From assembly GCF_021018805.1 (NCBI RefSeq), contig NC_086258.1:9153081-9217080 (forward strand): a DNA stretch of 64,000 nucleotides, given 5' to 3'. Both the position numbers and the translations under genes were made by a program. The DNA is from Prinia subflava (lineage: Eukaryota; Chordata; Aves; Passeriformes; Cisticolidae). Numbering within the stretch: the stretch's first letter is position 1; each line of letters starts with the position of its first letter. Positions 1-12,539 of the stretch are shown piece by piece. Under the pieces are notes generated by a model. The model was not told the origin of the DNA. It saw nothing but the letters and a program-made list of their open reading frames with translations, and searched no databases.

Positions 1-1050
1 GACCCCGATCCCTGATCTTCACAGACACAAGCACCTCCTCAAGGTGTCATTTCTGCACACACACCAAGCACAGCTGCAAAATGAGGCAGTCTGGGGTTTG
101 GGGAAGGCTCTGTGCCCTGCAGCCACCCTGCCAAAGTAACCTCTGGTGTTATCCAGAGCTGGGGGTCCTGAGGCACCACGGAGCCTTGGATGCATCAGAC
201 ACTGTCAGTGACAGAGAGAAGGGAATAATGAGGATCTTAACCCTAAAAAACAATATTCAGGGGTTTTATTAATCACCCACTCAGTGGCAATGTACTGAGA
301 GTTGAAGAACAGACCGTTTCTTCTCTTTTCATTTAGGTTTTTAGGAATAAAAGGTCATTTTCCTAAATCATGGCAAGCAAATGAAGGCATAGAAAATCCC
401 AGCTGGGCAGCCCAGGGCACAAACCTAGCTAAGGTCTGCCAAGCACGGGTTGATACACACAACCCATCTGCACACTTCAGCTGGCATTTAGTGAGTGTGG
501 CAGTCAGCAGAGCCACACCAGTAAATTTAACCAGAACAATAATAGTACACAGCATTTTTCAGGAAAATCTGGGATACTTCAGCAAGGGCCACTTGTGAGA
601 AACAGGTGCTGCTGCCAGGCACAAGAGGATGGTGGCACTGGGTCCTCCTCATCTCAAGCAGCTCTTCCCCTCCACACAGCAGCCCCTCCCTCGCACTGGA
701 CATTGTAACTTGGCCATAAAACCAGCCAAAAACGGAGCAGGGGCTGGGCAGCACCTACGGGAATGCAGCTTTTTCCTGGGGTGTGTTTTAGCCCCTTGGC
801 TTTGGGGTGGCTCCCAGCTCAGCCCAGCGCTGCCTCACCCTCACAGCCCGGAGCACAGCCCCGCTCCGTGCTGGGCTCACAGAGGGGTCCCACGACCCCT
901 CCCCATGCGGGCTGTGACTGCTCGGGGGACCCCAAGCGCCCCCTCCCCGTACACAGACAGCTCCGACTGCCATTCCCGAGCTGCTGAGCCCACGGGGGCA
1001 TCCGCAGGGACCCGGCCAGACCTGGAGGCGCCGCAGAAACTTTCCTCCAG
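1..1050. other. Flank with no recognised gene
   Basis: No conserved protein or splice-bounded exon was recognised here on either strand. The short open frames lack a family resemblance. If the minus-strand exon at 1212-1342 is real, this stretch is its first intron. Confidence 0.5.
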
Positions 1051-1800
1051 GCTCGGGGCACGGAGAGAGCGGTGGGGAGGTGGGACGGGGGTCCTACCCC
1101 GAGAGGGGAAGGGGCTCCTCCGGCTGCACCGGCAGCTCCGCGCTCCAGCAGCCCCGCGGTTCCCCGCGACGGCAGCCCCGGGGCCCCTGCCCAGCCCCGC
1201 AGCCCCGGTACCTGTGCGCGCTGCCATCGTCGTAGACGAAGGAGCTGTTGGTGTAGCACTCGGAGCACACCGGCCGCCCCTCCGCCGGCCCCGCCGGTTT
1301 GTAGATCCCCTGCAGGCTCCGCTCCTCGCCCGAGAACGGCATCGGCGCGGCGGCGCGGGGGCCCGGAGCGGCGAGGCGGGGCCGAGCATGGGCGCCCCGC
1401 GCTGCCGGGGGCGCGGGCCGGGGGCTGCCGGCCGCGGGCAGAGCCAGCGCCGCCGTCCCGCTGCCGGGGCCGCTGCCGGGGCCGCTGCCCGCCGCCCATC
1501 ACGGCGCGCCCCGCGGCCGCCGCCGCGGCAGCCCGCGGGCCGCTCGGGAGCTCCGCATGGCGGGGCCGGGCGGCACCGCGGGGAGCGGGCGGCAACAGGT
1601 GCGGGATGCGCGGGATGCGCGGGATGCGCGGGGCGGCACCGGGCGGGGCCGGGCTCCGCCCAGCGCGCACCGGCGGCCGCGCTCCCTCCTCCCCGGAGCT
1701 GCCCCCGCCGGCCTCGCCCCGGCCCCCGCGGCCCCCGGGCTGGGGCAGCAGCCGGTGACCCCCCCGCGGTCCGCGCCCCTTCGCCTCTGGCCTCTGTCAG
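1050..1800. promoter_or_regulatory. CpG island, putative promoter
   Basis: Very GC-rich, CpG-dense DNA with poly-proline/arginine-type open frames in all phases, as expected of an island rather than of protein. A 10-bp unit (GGGATGCGC-type) repeats three times near 1604-1635. The island covers a splice-donor-bounded open frame on the minus strand, so it probably drives minus-strand transcription leaving the window. Confidence 0.65.
1212..1342 (-). CDS. Unidentified first coding exon
   Basis: An ATG at 1342-1340 opens a 43-codon frame ending at a good donor (CACAG|GTACCG, intron from 1211). The peptide starts MPFSGEERSLQGIYKPAG and contains VCSECY and SFVYDDGSAHR. Codon third positions are strongly G/C, and the composition (Tyr, Phe, Asp, Asn) is unlike the Pro/Arg/Ala noise around it, which suggests real coding sequence. 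I do not recognise the family; it does not match FBXW2 or MEGF9, the expected next genes. No downstream exon was found in 1-1211, so the rest would lie outside the window. It could still be a chance open frame in the island. Confidence 0.35.
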
Positions 1801-1919
1801 CGACACCTTTGGGTGGCTTGTTTTCTTTATTCCTTTTTCCTTTCCTTTTTTCTCTCCTTTTCCCCTATATTTCCCCTATGATTTCCCCTTTCCCTTTCCT
1901 TTCTCCTCTCTTTCCCTTT

Positions 1920-2068
1920 TTCCTTTCCTTTCCTTTCCTTTCCTTTCCTTTCCTTTCCTTTCCTTTCCTTTCCTTTCCTTTCCTTTCCTTTCCTTTCCTT
2001 TCCTTTCCTTTCCTTTCCTTTCCTTTCCTTTCCTTTCCTTTCCTTTCCTTTCCTTTCCTTTCCTTTCC
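1920..2068 (+). repeat. (CCTTT)n pentanucleotide microsatellite
   Basis: About 30 nearly perfect copies of a pyrimidine pentamer, embedded in a longer T/C-rich tract from about 1820 to 2130. Pure purine/pyrimidine strand asymmetry. The long open frames across it are repeat artefacts. Confidence 0.97.
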
Positions 2069-2129
2069 TATTTTTTTTTCCTTTTCTTTTTTATTTCCTT
2101 TTTTTTTTTGGTTGGATTTTTTTCCCCCT

Positions 2130-5100
2130 ACTACCCTCACAAATATTTGTGTTAAGCGCCGCTGCGCCTCGGGGTTGTGCCGAAAGCAAACAGCGCGGCC
2201 AAGCCCCGGGAATTCCTGTGCCGTGCTGCGCGGCCGGGCCGGGAGCGTTGATCTTCCCGGGGGAGCCCTGCTGCAATAACAAATCCCCGCTGGGGAATGG
2301 CCCCGAGCCCGGGGACAGCCTGGAAACGAGCCGGCTGCCTCCAGGAAAGGGTTAACGGGATGGGCTCCAAGGTGCCTTCCCTCCCCTGCAAGCTCAGCGC
2401 CAGGTGCCAGCAGGTGCCACCAGTAGTGATATGAAGTGTCCCAAAACTGTGTCCCCTCGCAGGGGGCCAGGTGTGAGCGGCTGCAAAGGGAGCGGGGCCC
2501 CACCGAGCACCCCCGTGGGGCAGCAGGGCCGGGGGTGGCTCTGCCCCGGCTCGGGCACACTCCTCTCCTTTTTGCATCTTTTCTCGTCTCTCTTTCCGAG
2601 CCCAGGCCGCTGAGTGGGCGCCGGGAGCTCGCTGTGGTGCCATTCTGTGGCACCCGGAGCTGCACGGGTGAGAGGACACCCCAACAAAAAGGAACTGCTC
2701 CCTGCCGTGGCCACGCAGCCCCTGCGCTCCCTGTCACCGACACCAGTCACACCGCGGGGAGGTGACACCATCCACGCCGGGGTCGCGCTGCGCCCACAGC
2801 TTTGGTTTCTCTGGTTTCTCTGGTTTCTCTCTCCGAGCTCCCGGTCCCGGGGTGCCCCACCCCGGCACCCCGCACCCGCCGCTCCCGTGCCATCCACCGG
2901 CGCACGGATCCACCGCGGCCCCCGCCGCGCCGCAGCCTCCGGATCCAGAGGGAAGTGCCCCCGCTCGGATGCGCCGGGCTCTGCGCTCCTCTCCAGCACG
3001 GGAGAGTTTGTTTCTCCCGCAGCATCTCTTCCTCCTCCTCTCTCTCCATATGGACTCTCCTACACCAGGAGTCACTGGAGAGAAAAGCAATTAATGCTCC
3101 CCGTGTGACGCTTCCCGACCCATCCTGCTTTTAAGTGGGGAGGTTATTCTCCATTCACTAATTGCCTGCCATTATCTGGCGCAGCTCCGGGAGGAGAGGG
3201 TGGGTGGCACAGCAGCGTGTTGACATGCTGGGTGATAACACGGGCGCGGGGGAGGAATTATTTAAAACGGTTACAGTCAGATGCTACAGAGAGAAGTGAA
3301 AAATGAAAGAGAAAGAGCCAGAAGAAGAGAACATCCCCACCCAAACGCTGCAGTTTGAACGGCAGAGTGGGACTGGTTCCACCTGCTCCTGGCACTGGTG
3401 CCACCCCAGCTGCTCAGGCCACCACAGGGACAAGCTCAGCAACCTGGTGGCATCTCACCTGAGGGAAGAGCTCTTGTCCTGGAAACTGCTCCCAGCTCCA
3501 GCACAGAGCAATTCCCTGCACCCCCAAAGCCAAGGGGGGAAGGCAGGGGAAGGCAGGGCAGTGCCCTCAGCAAAGGAATCCTTCAGAATTTTGAGGCCAT
3601 GGGGCTGAGCAGAACCTTCCTGCCTCCATCTGCAGCACTCCCCAAATGCCATTGATGTTACGAGTCCTCATTTCCCAGCAGACATTGACACAAAGTACAA
3701 TCAGTAAGGATTTCATGTACCTCCTACTACAGGACAGTTCTCTGGATTCCCTCAGCTGTGCTGGGGAGCCCCTTCAGCGCCCCGACATTCCTGCTGCACC
3801 CCAGAGCAGGAGAGCACCCGCTCCGAGGGGCTGCTCCATGCCCGGGCAGGGAATGAGCAGCACCCCGAGGTGCTGGTGCTGTTTGCAGGGCTGGTGCTGT
3901 GTGTGAGCAGCCCCCCAGAGCAGAGCCAGGCTGGGGGGCAGCTCGGGGGGTCCTGCACGGCCCCGGGGAAGGCAAAGCCCCAGGGATGAGTGCAGGGGAA
4001 GGCCCTGCTGTTCCACAGATCCCAAGGAGGGGCCTGGCACAGGGCACGGGGACTCAGCTCCGCTGTTTCTGCCTCTGGGAGGAGAACAATAAATAAATCT
4101 GTGGGAAGCAACAGTGGGATGAGTCAGAGGCGAGAGAAAGTCATCTTCTGCAGAGCACACCGGCGAGTCCAGCAATCCGCAGGGCTCCAGGATTGGTGTC
4201 ACAGGGGTCCCTGCCCTGCTCCAGCTCCCCATAACCCAGGAGGGCAATGGGGCCAGCCCCACCGGCGGGAGCTCGGCCATGCCTGGGGGGCTGCAGCCCC
4301 TCCCCAGCCCTGGGGCACCTGCGGGAGCACAGCTGGATCCACCCAGCACCTGGAGAGGATGGGCTGGAGCTTCACTCAAGCCCCAGGAGCAGCACCCAGC
4401 TCCTGTCTCCCTCCACGACCTTGGGCAAGCTTTGCCTTTTCGGGTGCATCACGCAGGGACCCCCATCACCCCGGGGCAAGGAGGTGCCCAGGAGAAACAC
4501 TCCAGCTGAAAATTCCTGCTCCAGCTGAAAATTCCTCCCAGGAGAAATGCCCAGTGCAGGGCAAAGCAGCCACAGAGCCGGGAACAGCGACTCCAGATCT
4601 GCTCCCAGCTGGAAATGTTGTCGGAGCATGGACTGAATTTAATCAAAGCAGAGCCTGAGCCGAGACTCCGACGCTGCGGATGTTGTGCGTGTCCAATGAA
4701 TTTTATGTGGATCTCCATTTGCCAGGCACAAATGCAGCCTGCAGGGAATGGAAGAGCGAGGCAAAAAGCACCAAAAAAGCATTGAAAAAGCAACTCACAT
4801 GGCACTATCTGAGAATTAACAACAAAAGGAAACTTCTGGCCCACTGCAAAATAAGCAACTTTTCTGTCAAATTGACATCTTGGAAGGGAGAGCACTTGGG
4901 GAACCCTCTTGGCCCTGTGGCCTCACAGCTCAGCATTTCACACAGGTTTATGCTCTTTCCACTCAGCTCATGTTTAACCCAGCGTTCCCAAGGCTGAGTG
5001 CAGAACTGCAGAACACACAGGGGGTTGAGGCTGTCGTTATCCAGGAACACAGAGGAAGGGAATTGTCAAAGCTGTCATTAATCTCAAGAAGGAATAATCA

Positions 5101-7455
5101 AACCTACCGTAAAAAAGGAGAGGGCTCTGCAACTCCTAGACTGATGTATGCAAACCACAAAGAAGAATGCAGGAAACTTGGCTATAAAACCATGGTTTTA
5201 GTCTCATCGAGTGAGCCATTAAATCAGAAGCAAAGACACCTTCATCTGCACGTCGGGAGCCACAGTTCGTCTGCTGTGTCAGTGCTCAGGTTTGTTGGCT
5301 TGGTTTTCAGTTTTCTACTTTTATTTAACACCCAAAGGGACATTAAATATCAAATAACAAGTGAAACACACACTGTAGGAACTCTCACAAAGCCTCTTCT
5401 TCCATCATTTCCCAAACCCCACGGAGAACGTGAGGTGAAGAACTGCCTGCAAGAGCTGAATCATGTCTTCAAGCCCAAACATTGCCATTAGGTGACTAAG
5501 ACCTAAACAACCATCTCTATTTATTGCAACTGATGCTGTTATTAAAAACCAGACTCGTCCCTTCTCAGCCCCTCATGCTCTCAGGGCTGTGTGTGCTGGT
5601 GAAACAGCAAAAGGCAGGTTGGAATAAAGGGGATCCTTTGTGTAGCATCCAAAACACTTTTGAAAGCTGGGAGCGCTTCGTGTTGCCAGAGCATCCTGGC
5701 TGGGGACAGCTGGGGACAGACAGGAGTGACAAAGGGGCACCTCTGGTGAGAATCAGACAAGAGGATCCATGAGAGCACAGGGGATGCCCTGTGGAAAGGG
5801 ATGCTGTGCCAGGAGGGTTCCACAGAGGGGCTCTGAGCTGTCCCAGGAGGCAGAAAATTTGCAAACCTGTCTGTGGGAACCAGCCTGGATTTGGGGAAGA
5901 GCCCGAGAGCAGGGGCACCACGGTGGGCACAGAGAGGGGTGCCCACCCTGCCCAGAAGGACAGCCAGGGCAAGCTGAGCTCAAGCTCTCACATTTGAAGG
6001 AATTCATACTGGAAAACCCAATTTTCACTGGATTTTCCCCGTCACTGCCATCCATCCTCCCTCTCCTGCTCCATCTCCTGAGCACGGTGCATCATCCAAA
6101 GCCTTCGCACTTTCACAAAGTGAAGTCAAGCAGAACCGAGGGAAGCCAGGCTCTGCTCCCCCATCCAAATGTTCCCAGCACTGGGAGGGAAGCCAGGAGA
6201 CTTTTTAGGAGACATTTTAAGGAGCTGCAGGTTCGGCTGCTCTCCTGCAGCAGCTACTGCCTGCCCCGGGCTCCTCCTGCTCCACAGCATCTCCCACCAC
6301 CCTCCTGGCAGCCCTGCTTTCATCTTTGGGTGTGACAAAACATGTGCTCCCCAAAAAATCAAACCCAAGCATCCTTCAGTCTGAACACTCACAGCTTTAG
6401 GACAGCTCAAGTCGCTCACAGCATTACATCCCTGTGCCTGTGGTGAGGTCAGCTCGGACATAAAATTTAATGAAAATGTGAAAACATCTCACAGAAAGTA
6501 AATTCTAGCCCTGTGGCTCAGGAAAATCTGCTCCCCTGCTTGACTGCCCAATTTACAGCCCCAGGATTGTGCAGGGTGTCAGTGCAGCTGTGGGGACAAT
6601 GTTCTCACCCTCAGTGACCTGACTTCAGCCATTCCAGGGTCCTGAATTCACTCTGGCCAGGAAACTCTTGGATCTCCCTGGGAGTGAAGATTTCCCCAAA
6701 AATCTTCACTTTACTCTTCTGAAAAGTGAGGTAACGTCACACATGGGAGAGCCTGAAGCAGAAATCCACACTGGGACTTGCACACTGCCAGTGTTTTGGG
6801 GGTTTTCAGTGGGGTAAGATGCACTTCCAAGCTGTGAGCAGGTTTTGGGAATCTGGTTTCTTCTGAAATTCCTCTGTTCCCTCTATCAACACAGCTGGGA
6901 GAGCTGAGCAGCTCAGCCAGAGCTGGGGATTAACCCTGGACCCCTCAAGGCAGAAATCAAAGCTCTTCCCCATGGCCCTGGGACATTGGGCTAATCCAGG
7001 CTGCCCTAAGGATGCTGCAGGGAGCCTCGCAATGGTCCAGCCAAGACAAACCAGAGCAGCGCTGCGCTCTCCTTTCACCCAAGAAATGCACCCTGACCTC
7101 TGAGAAATCTTCTCAAAATTAAAAAGAAATCATCATCTCCCTGCTCTCCCATGGAGGCTGGAGCTCCCACCTCAATGTACCCCTCAAACAGCAGCGCTGC
7201 CATCCCCCAACCCTCCCCTGGTGCTGCTGGGGTCCCCCCAGCCCCTCTCCCCTCGGTGCTCCCCAGCCCCACTGCCAAAGCCAACTGTCCCCTGCTGACA
7301 GCTCCATCCTGTTTGTGGTGTCTTTGGCACTTCCCCCTGCAGCACTTCCAGGCCCCCGTGGCTCCCCAGCCCCCGTGGCTCCGGCACAGCCGCGGCTGAG
7401 CCAACAGCAACACGCGGGGGCTGCGGAGCAGCGCGAGGCACGGCCTGCCCGGGAC
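2130..7455. other. Intergenic stretch, no gene recognised
   Basis: GC-rich to about 3.1 kb, then mixed composition. A short triplicate of GGTTTCTCT lies near 2804-2831. I see no family-like open frame, no convincing exon pair and no structural RNA. B3GALT9 5' elements could lie toward the right end. Confidence 0.5.
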
Positions 7456-7985
7456 ACTGCCCTGAGCTGGGACACTGAGCTGGGACACTGCCCCGGGACA
7501 CTGAGCTGGGACACTGCCCCGTGTGCTGGGACACTGAACTGGGACACGGCCCCGTGTGCTGGGACACTGAGCTGGGACACTGCCCCGGGACACTGAGCTG
7601 GGACACTGCCCCGTGTGCTGGGACACTGAACTGGGACACGGCCCCGTGTGCTGGGACACTGAGCTGGGACACTGAGCTGGGACATGGCCCTGAGAGCTGA
7701 GACACTGAGCTGGGACACTGCCCCGAGAGCTGGGACACTGAGCTGGGACACGGCCCGTGTGCTGGGACACAGCCCCGTGTGCTGGGACACTGAGCTGGGA
7801 CACTGCCCCAAGAGCTGGGACAGTGAGCTGGGACACTGAGCTGGGACACTGCCCCGAGAGCTGGGACATGGCTCCAAGGGCTGGGACACTGAGCTGGGAC
7901 ACTGAGCTGGGACACGGCCCCATGAGCTGGGACACTAAGCTGGGACACTGAGCTGGGACATGGCCCCACACACTGGGACACGGCC
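7456..7985 (+). repeat. Minisatellite, GCTGGGACACTGA-type 13-bp unit
   Basis: About 40 degenerate copies of a unit built on GCTGGGACACTGA, with longer higher-order units that include GCCCCGTGT. Overlapping long open frames on the minus strand (CPSSVSQL-type peptides) are products of the repeat, not genes. Confidence 0.95.
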
Positions 7986-8495
7986 CCATGTGCTGCAGCC
8001 AGCCTGGCCCAGCAGCACCCACAGCCTCCGGGTGCCCTCCACCACCCCTCACAAGGCAAACCCACAAGTTCACGCCCCAAAGCTGCAGCTCAGGAGATGC
8101 AGAGTGCTCACAACTGCTCCACACTGGGGAGCGACACCAGAATGGCACAGCTGTGAAAAACACAGCCCCAGGGCCAGCAGCAAACTGGCAGAGCAAGGAC
8201 AGACTCAACAGCACCAGGGATGCCTTTTGACCAAATGAGCCCCAGCATTTGCTTCACTTATTTCTCAGAGTGCCAGAAATTAATGAAGGGAAAAGCTGGG
8301 GTTTTGTTTGCTTCATGCTTTATGTGGCTGCAACACGATCAGCCCCGGGGATCGTCTTTCCTCCGCCCAGGCAGGTGAGGTGGAAGCCACAGGCTGCAGG
8401 AGCTGGGCAGTAACTGGATCCTGCAGACCCACATCGAGCCACAGCCGGGAGAAGCTGCCCAGAGAGCCCCTGCTGCAGGGACAGCTCCCAGCACC

Positions 8496-10066
8496 ATGCA
8501 GGTAAGTGCTGCAGCCTCTTACAGCTGCCACAGCATTGGGGGTGGAAGGGGCCTTAAAGATCATCTCATTCTATCCCCTTCCACTTCCTCATGTTGCTCC
8601 AGGACCCATCCAACCCAGCCTTTCCCTCTGGATTCTAACCTGACAGCTTTTATAGGGCAGTACCAAGTACCAAAAGTTCCCCTTCAAGGACATATTGAGG
8701 GGCACCTCAGGCCTACAGTAACAGGTTAAAAATAATCAAAAATTACTCATAGCACAGAAAGCAGCTTTCAATATGGTAATACCCTTCTCAGTTTGAGATC
8801 TCACCATGCCACAAGCAGATCCCTTAAGTTTCTGGGAGAATAAGAGCCTCACTAATAACACAAAGACCACGGTGCAGAAGTCGTGATTGCTTTGCATGGA
8901 TATGTTGTAAAATGAGGGAAAGCTGTTGTGAGAGGGAATTCAGTGTGCACGTTCCTGTTCCCCAGCTGACGCTCTGCAGGCTCCGCACACACCAGTGGTG
9001 CTTCATCCTCTTCAACGTCCTGCTTTTCCACGTGCTGCTCTTCGGGGCAGATTTACTGGAGCAGTACTTCCTGCGCTCCCTGCCGCTCTCCTACACCGAC
9101 GCCAGGGCTCTGGAGATCAGGGAGAGGGCCAGGAGGCTGGAGCTGGACCCTCTGAGGGCCAACCTCTCCTCCAGCAGCAGCAGCGTGGCAGCTTGCTCCG
9201 ATGGAGAGGTGTTTCTGCTCATTGTTGTCTGCAGCAGCCCGGAGAGCAGGACACGGCGCGACGCCATCCGGCAGAGCTGGGGCAACGCGACAGGCTCCGG
9301 GGGCTACACTGTGCTCACTCTGTTTGCTGTGGGAAAGGCAGCCTCGGCAAGCACCCAGCTGCAGCTCAGTGAGGAGGCTCAAAAGCACCGGGACATCATT
9401 GAAGGTGAATTCATCGACTCCCCCCAGACGCAGACACAGAAGATGCTGATGAGCGTGGAGTGGACGGTGGCGTTCTGTCCCCATGCTAGATACATCCTCC
9501 ACACGGCCCAGGATGTGTTTGTGGGGGTTCCCAGCCTGGCTGGGTACCTGCTGAGCCTGACCCAGCTGGAGGACGTCTACCTCGGGCACGTGGTTCACCA
9601 CGGCGTGCCCGACAGGGACCCCCGCAGCCCCGGCTTCGTCCCCGTCCATCGCTACCCCGAGCGCTTCTACCCCGATTTCTGCCACGGCAGCGCCTTCCTC
9701 CTGTCCCAGGACGTGGCACGGAAGGTTCTGGTGGCCGCCAGGGAGGTGCCCCTGGCGGTGCCCCCTGCTGCCTTCGTGGGGATCTGTGCCCACAGAGCCG
9801 GCGTCACCGCCAGGCACAGCTCCCGCTTCGCCGGGGACAAGCGCGTCAGCTACAACCGCTGCTGCTATAAATTCATTTTCACCTCTGCCCACGTGGGAGA
9901 GGACGAGCTGCTCAGAGACTGGAAGGAAACGAGCCAGGGGGAAGATTGCTCCTTACTGGAAACCTACTACAGCCTGGTGTCCTGCAAGGTTCTGACCTAC
10001 ATTGATAAGTTCAAGGAGTTCAGCTTGGATAGGATAAAAAATGAGCTCCTGCATTTTGTCAATTAA
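8496..10066 (+). CDS. B3GALT9: Beta-1,3-galactosyltransferase 9-like (GT31)
   Basis: Two coding exons: 8496-8501 (only ATG CAG, in a CACCATG context) and 8966-10066, joined by GTAAGT and CCCCAG sites. Product 368 aa. A 12-residue cytoplasmic tail is followed by one membrane segment (about 13-33), the type II layout of Golgi glycosyltransferases. GT31 landmarks visible: RRDAIRQSWG (about 99-108), the FVG stretch (about 185-189) and the YPDFCHGSAFLLS block (about 237-249). NLS (68) and NAT (109) are possible N-glycosylation sites. The metal-binding DxD expected before FVG reads TAQD, and the later acidic EDV-type motif reads PAAFVG. Position beside PSMD5 fits human B3GALT9 (formerly B3GNT10). 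The acceptor sugar is unknown; the missing acidic motifs cast doubt on ordinary catalysis. Confidence 0.88.
8534..8636 (-). mobile_element. CR1 LINE 3' fragment
   Basis: GGAAGGGGCCTTAAAGATCAT, then TTGCTCCAGGACCCATCCAACC, match the 3' part of avian CR1 in reverse orientation. It lies inside the B3GALT9 intron, just after the first donor. Confidence 0.8.
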
Positions 10067-10800
10067 TGCTTAACTTCTGCAAAACGAGGCTGGATTTCTT
10101 TTCATCGGCTGTGTTATCCTGTTAATGTTCAGTATAAAGGATGCCCTCCCAAAGTTTGCTCTTTTCCCTTCAGCAGCAAATGAATTCTCACTGTTACAGA
10201 GAGAACTGGATGTGCTCTGCCTCTCCAAGTACCTGCAAGTGCATGCATGGAAGGAAAAATGAGTATTCCAACAGACTTTGTCTATATCCAGGGTTTTTCA
10301 GACTTCTGAAACTCCTTTTTTCTGTAAGTGAGGCATCACCTACTTCCAAAGAATGCTGTAACAAAGGGGAGGCTTTCCATGCACAAAAGGAGCTGCCTCT
10401 GAGCAGGCTGGCTCACGGAGACACAGTGCAGCTCCAGCAGGAACAGACACGGAGCCACCCTGGAAACTCCTCAGGAAATGCTGTTTGTTAACAGCCACCA
10501 AATGACAAGGTTTGCTCTGGTGTTTTTTGGTTCAGCACGTTACCTCTGTTCTCCAGCATTCCATTTTGTGTTTTTGCTCAATTACCTCTGCCTGTTACTT
10601 TAAGGGGGGATGACAAAACCAACACACTTCAATTTTGTCATTTATATCAGATACAGCAGCAGCATGTCATCCATATGGCACTGTACAGCATGGGCAGGGA
10701 GCTGCGTCTGAGTAATCAGGGGAAAGTGATCAATTAATCAATCAACGCTGAGCTCAAAACTCAACAAAATAAAGCATATGTGTATACATTAAAAAAATTC
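10067..10800 (+). other. B3GALT9: B3GALT9 3' untranslated region
   Basis: Follows the TAA stop of B3GALT9 and runs to the first good AATAAA. No conserved frame is seen inside. The end is inferred from the polyadenylation signal. Confidence 0.6.
10768..10773 (+). terminator. B3GALT9: Polyadenylation signal AATAAA, B3GALT9
   Basis: First canonical AATAAA downstream of the stop on the plus strand. The convergent PSMD5 transcript probably ends about 400 bp further right. Confidence 0.55.
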
Positions 10801-11173
10801 CCCTTGCTTGGCATCTCTGCACGTTGTAAAATATTGTCTTTGGCAAATGTACCATGCAAAGCAGATGCTAAATACTCAGCACACAGAGTAGCCTTCAGAA
10901 GCAGCAGCTGAAAACACACATGGAAGAGGCTCATGAATTGCAGAACAGGTTTATATATTGATTTCTTCCACTGACATTTCAGCATATGGCTTGTACAGAG
11001 CCACCAGCACACAAAGCCACCTAAAACAACAGAACTGCCCAGAACAAGAGCAAGCTAAGGACTTCCACACTCTTAATTTCCTTTTTGGTGCTTTGATGTG
11101 TTTGCTGGATTCATGAAGCTCCTGTGCTCTCTCCAGTCATGAGACACTGCAGCACATTTCTCACTGGCAGACG

Positions 11174-11179
11174 TTTATT
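11174..11179 (-). terminator. PSMD5: Polyadenylation signal AATAAA, PSMD5
   Basis: Reverse-strand AATAAA about 1.36 kb beyond the PSMD5 stop. A nearer one at 11463-11468 could be an alternative site. Confidence 0.5.
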
Positions 11180-12539
11180 GGGCACATTTAGGATGAAAGC
11201 AGCAGCACTGGGATGTAGGATGACAGCTCGGGGACACCTTGGGTTGTGAAAAACAAGGCACCTCACCTGCACTTAGCAAGCATGAAGGGATCTCCCCCAG
11301 CTCCTCTGAGCCCTCCTGGGCAGCGTTTTTTGGGAGCTGCACCTCCACAGCAAAAGCAGAGATCCTGCAGGGCTGAATCCTCCTGCTCCCCTGGCAGCAC
11401 TGCCCAGAGCCACCCCTGGCTGACACACCACTGAAATAAGCCCCAAAGCAGTGATTTCATGTTTTATTCTGCTCCCTCTCAATAAAAGGAGTGCAATCTT
11501 TGATGTGAAGTGCCCTGTGGTCTCTGTTTATGGACAAAGACAGGTCACATGTCACTAAGTGCCCAGCCTCTCCTGATTCTCTCCAACAGTCCTGACATCT
11601 TCAAAAGAAGATTCCAGCTTCCTAAAATGCCACATTTCCTGTTCGTTCACTCCCTTCAACACAAGAGCTCCATGTTCTTACCCCTTTTAGTCTAACTCAG
11701 GTAACTAAAATAACACCTTTCTTTAAATAACACTTAAAAATTTGTATCTCTGATTAAAAAAATAGTGTAAACAATTCAAGATTTGGTTCTGAAGTAGCCT
11801 TGTAGTGCTCCAGCCACTAAACTGAGCCCCCACCCCACAGCACAGCCAACAAGGGAGACAAAGCTCCCAGGTGGGTTTGATCCCTACAGAGTGATCTGTT
11901 TTTAAAAGGGCTAAAAACTCTTTTTCTTTTTTTTTTTTACATCCTCAGCAGAAAATGTAAACAATATTTAGGATTATTTATTCCAGCAAGACTCACATCC
12001 AGCAGGTTGAAAAGAAGAGAACCCAGTCCATACTCCCTCACGTGGACAGTGCCACTGGCTTATCCAGCTACAGGATTCTGACAGAACAAAGAGTGTTCCA
12101 TGCAAGTGCCAACTCTGGCAGGTAAAAAATGAATTAAAAAAGAATAGAAATTATGGCAGCATCTGAGGTTATAAACCTTGAGGTGTTTTGGTGCAGGTTT
12201 TTTTTTAACTGAACTGTAACCTACTGAGAAAACACAACAGAAACTCCAAACCCAAGAACAATTTAAACAAACACTGATAAATTCTGCCAAATAAAACACA
12301 GCCAGCAGCTGCTAAGTGCTCACCTGGGTCACCTCATGAAGCTCACAGGGAACTTCTCCCATGACATTTTAGGAGGAAATATCAAACACCCTTCAATTTG
12401 CTCTCCTGACTCATTTCAAATAGAGTCAAAATATCTTCACATTCCTTTAAAGAGAAAACCTCCACTGTGGAGAGTTTTTACCCCTTGTACCTCAACACCT
12501 GTGGCAGGAGTGTGCTCTGCAGGAAGGGAACCAAGGATG

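Noticed and set aside
629..2155. 508-codon plus-strand open frame
   Set aside because: Runs through a CpG island and a (CCTTT)n tract, giving Pro/Arg/Ala and FPFLS repeats. Not protein-like.
7075..8214. 379-codon minus-strand frame with CPSSVSQ repeats
   Set aside because: Translated minisatellite; three frames give equally long repeat peptides.
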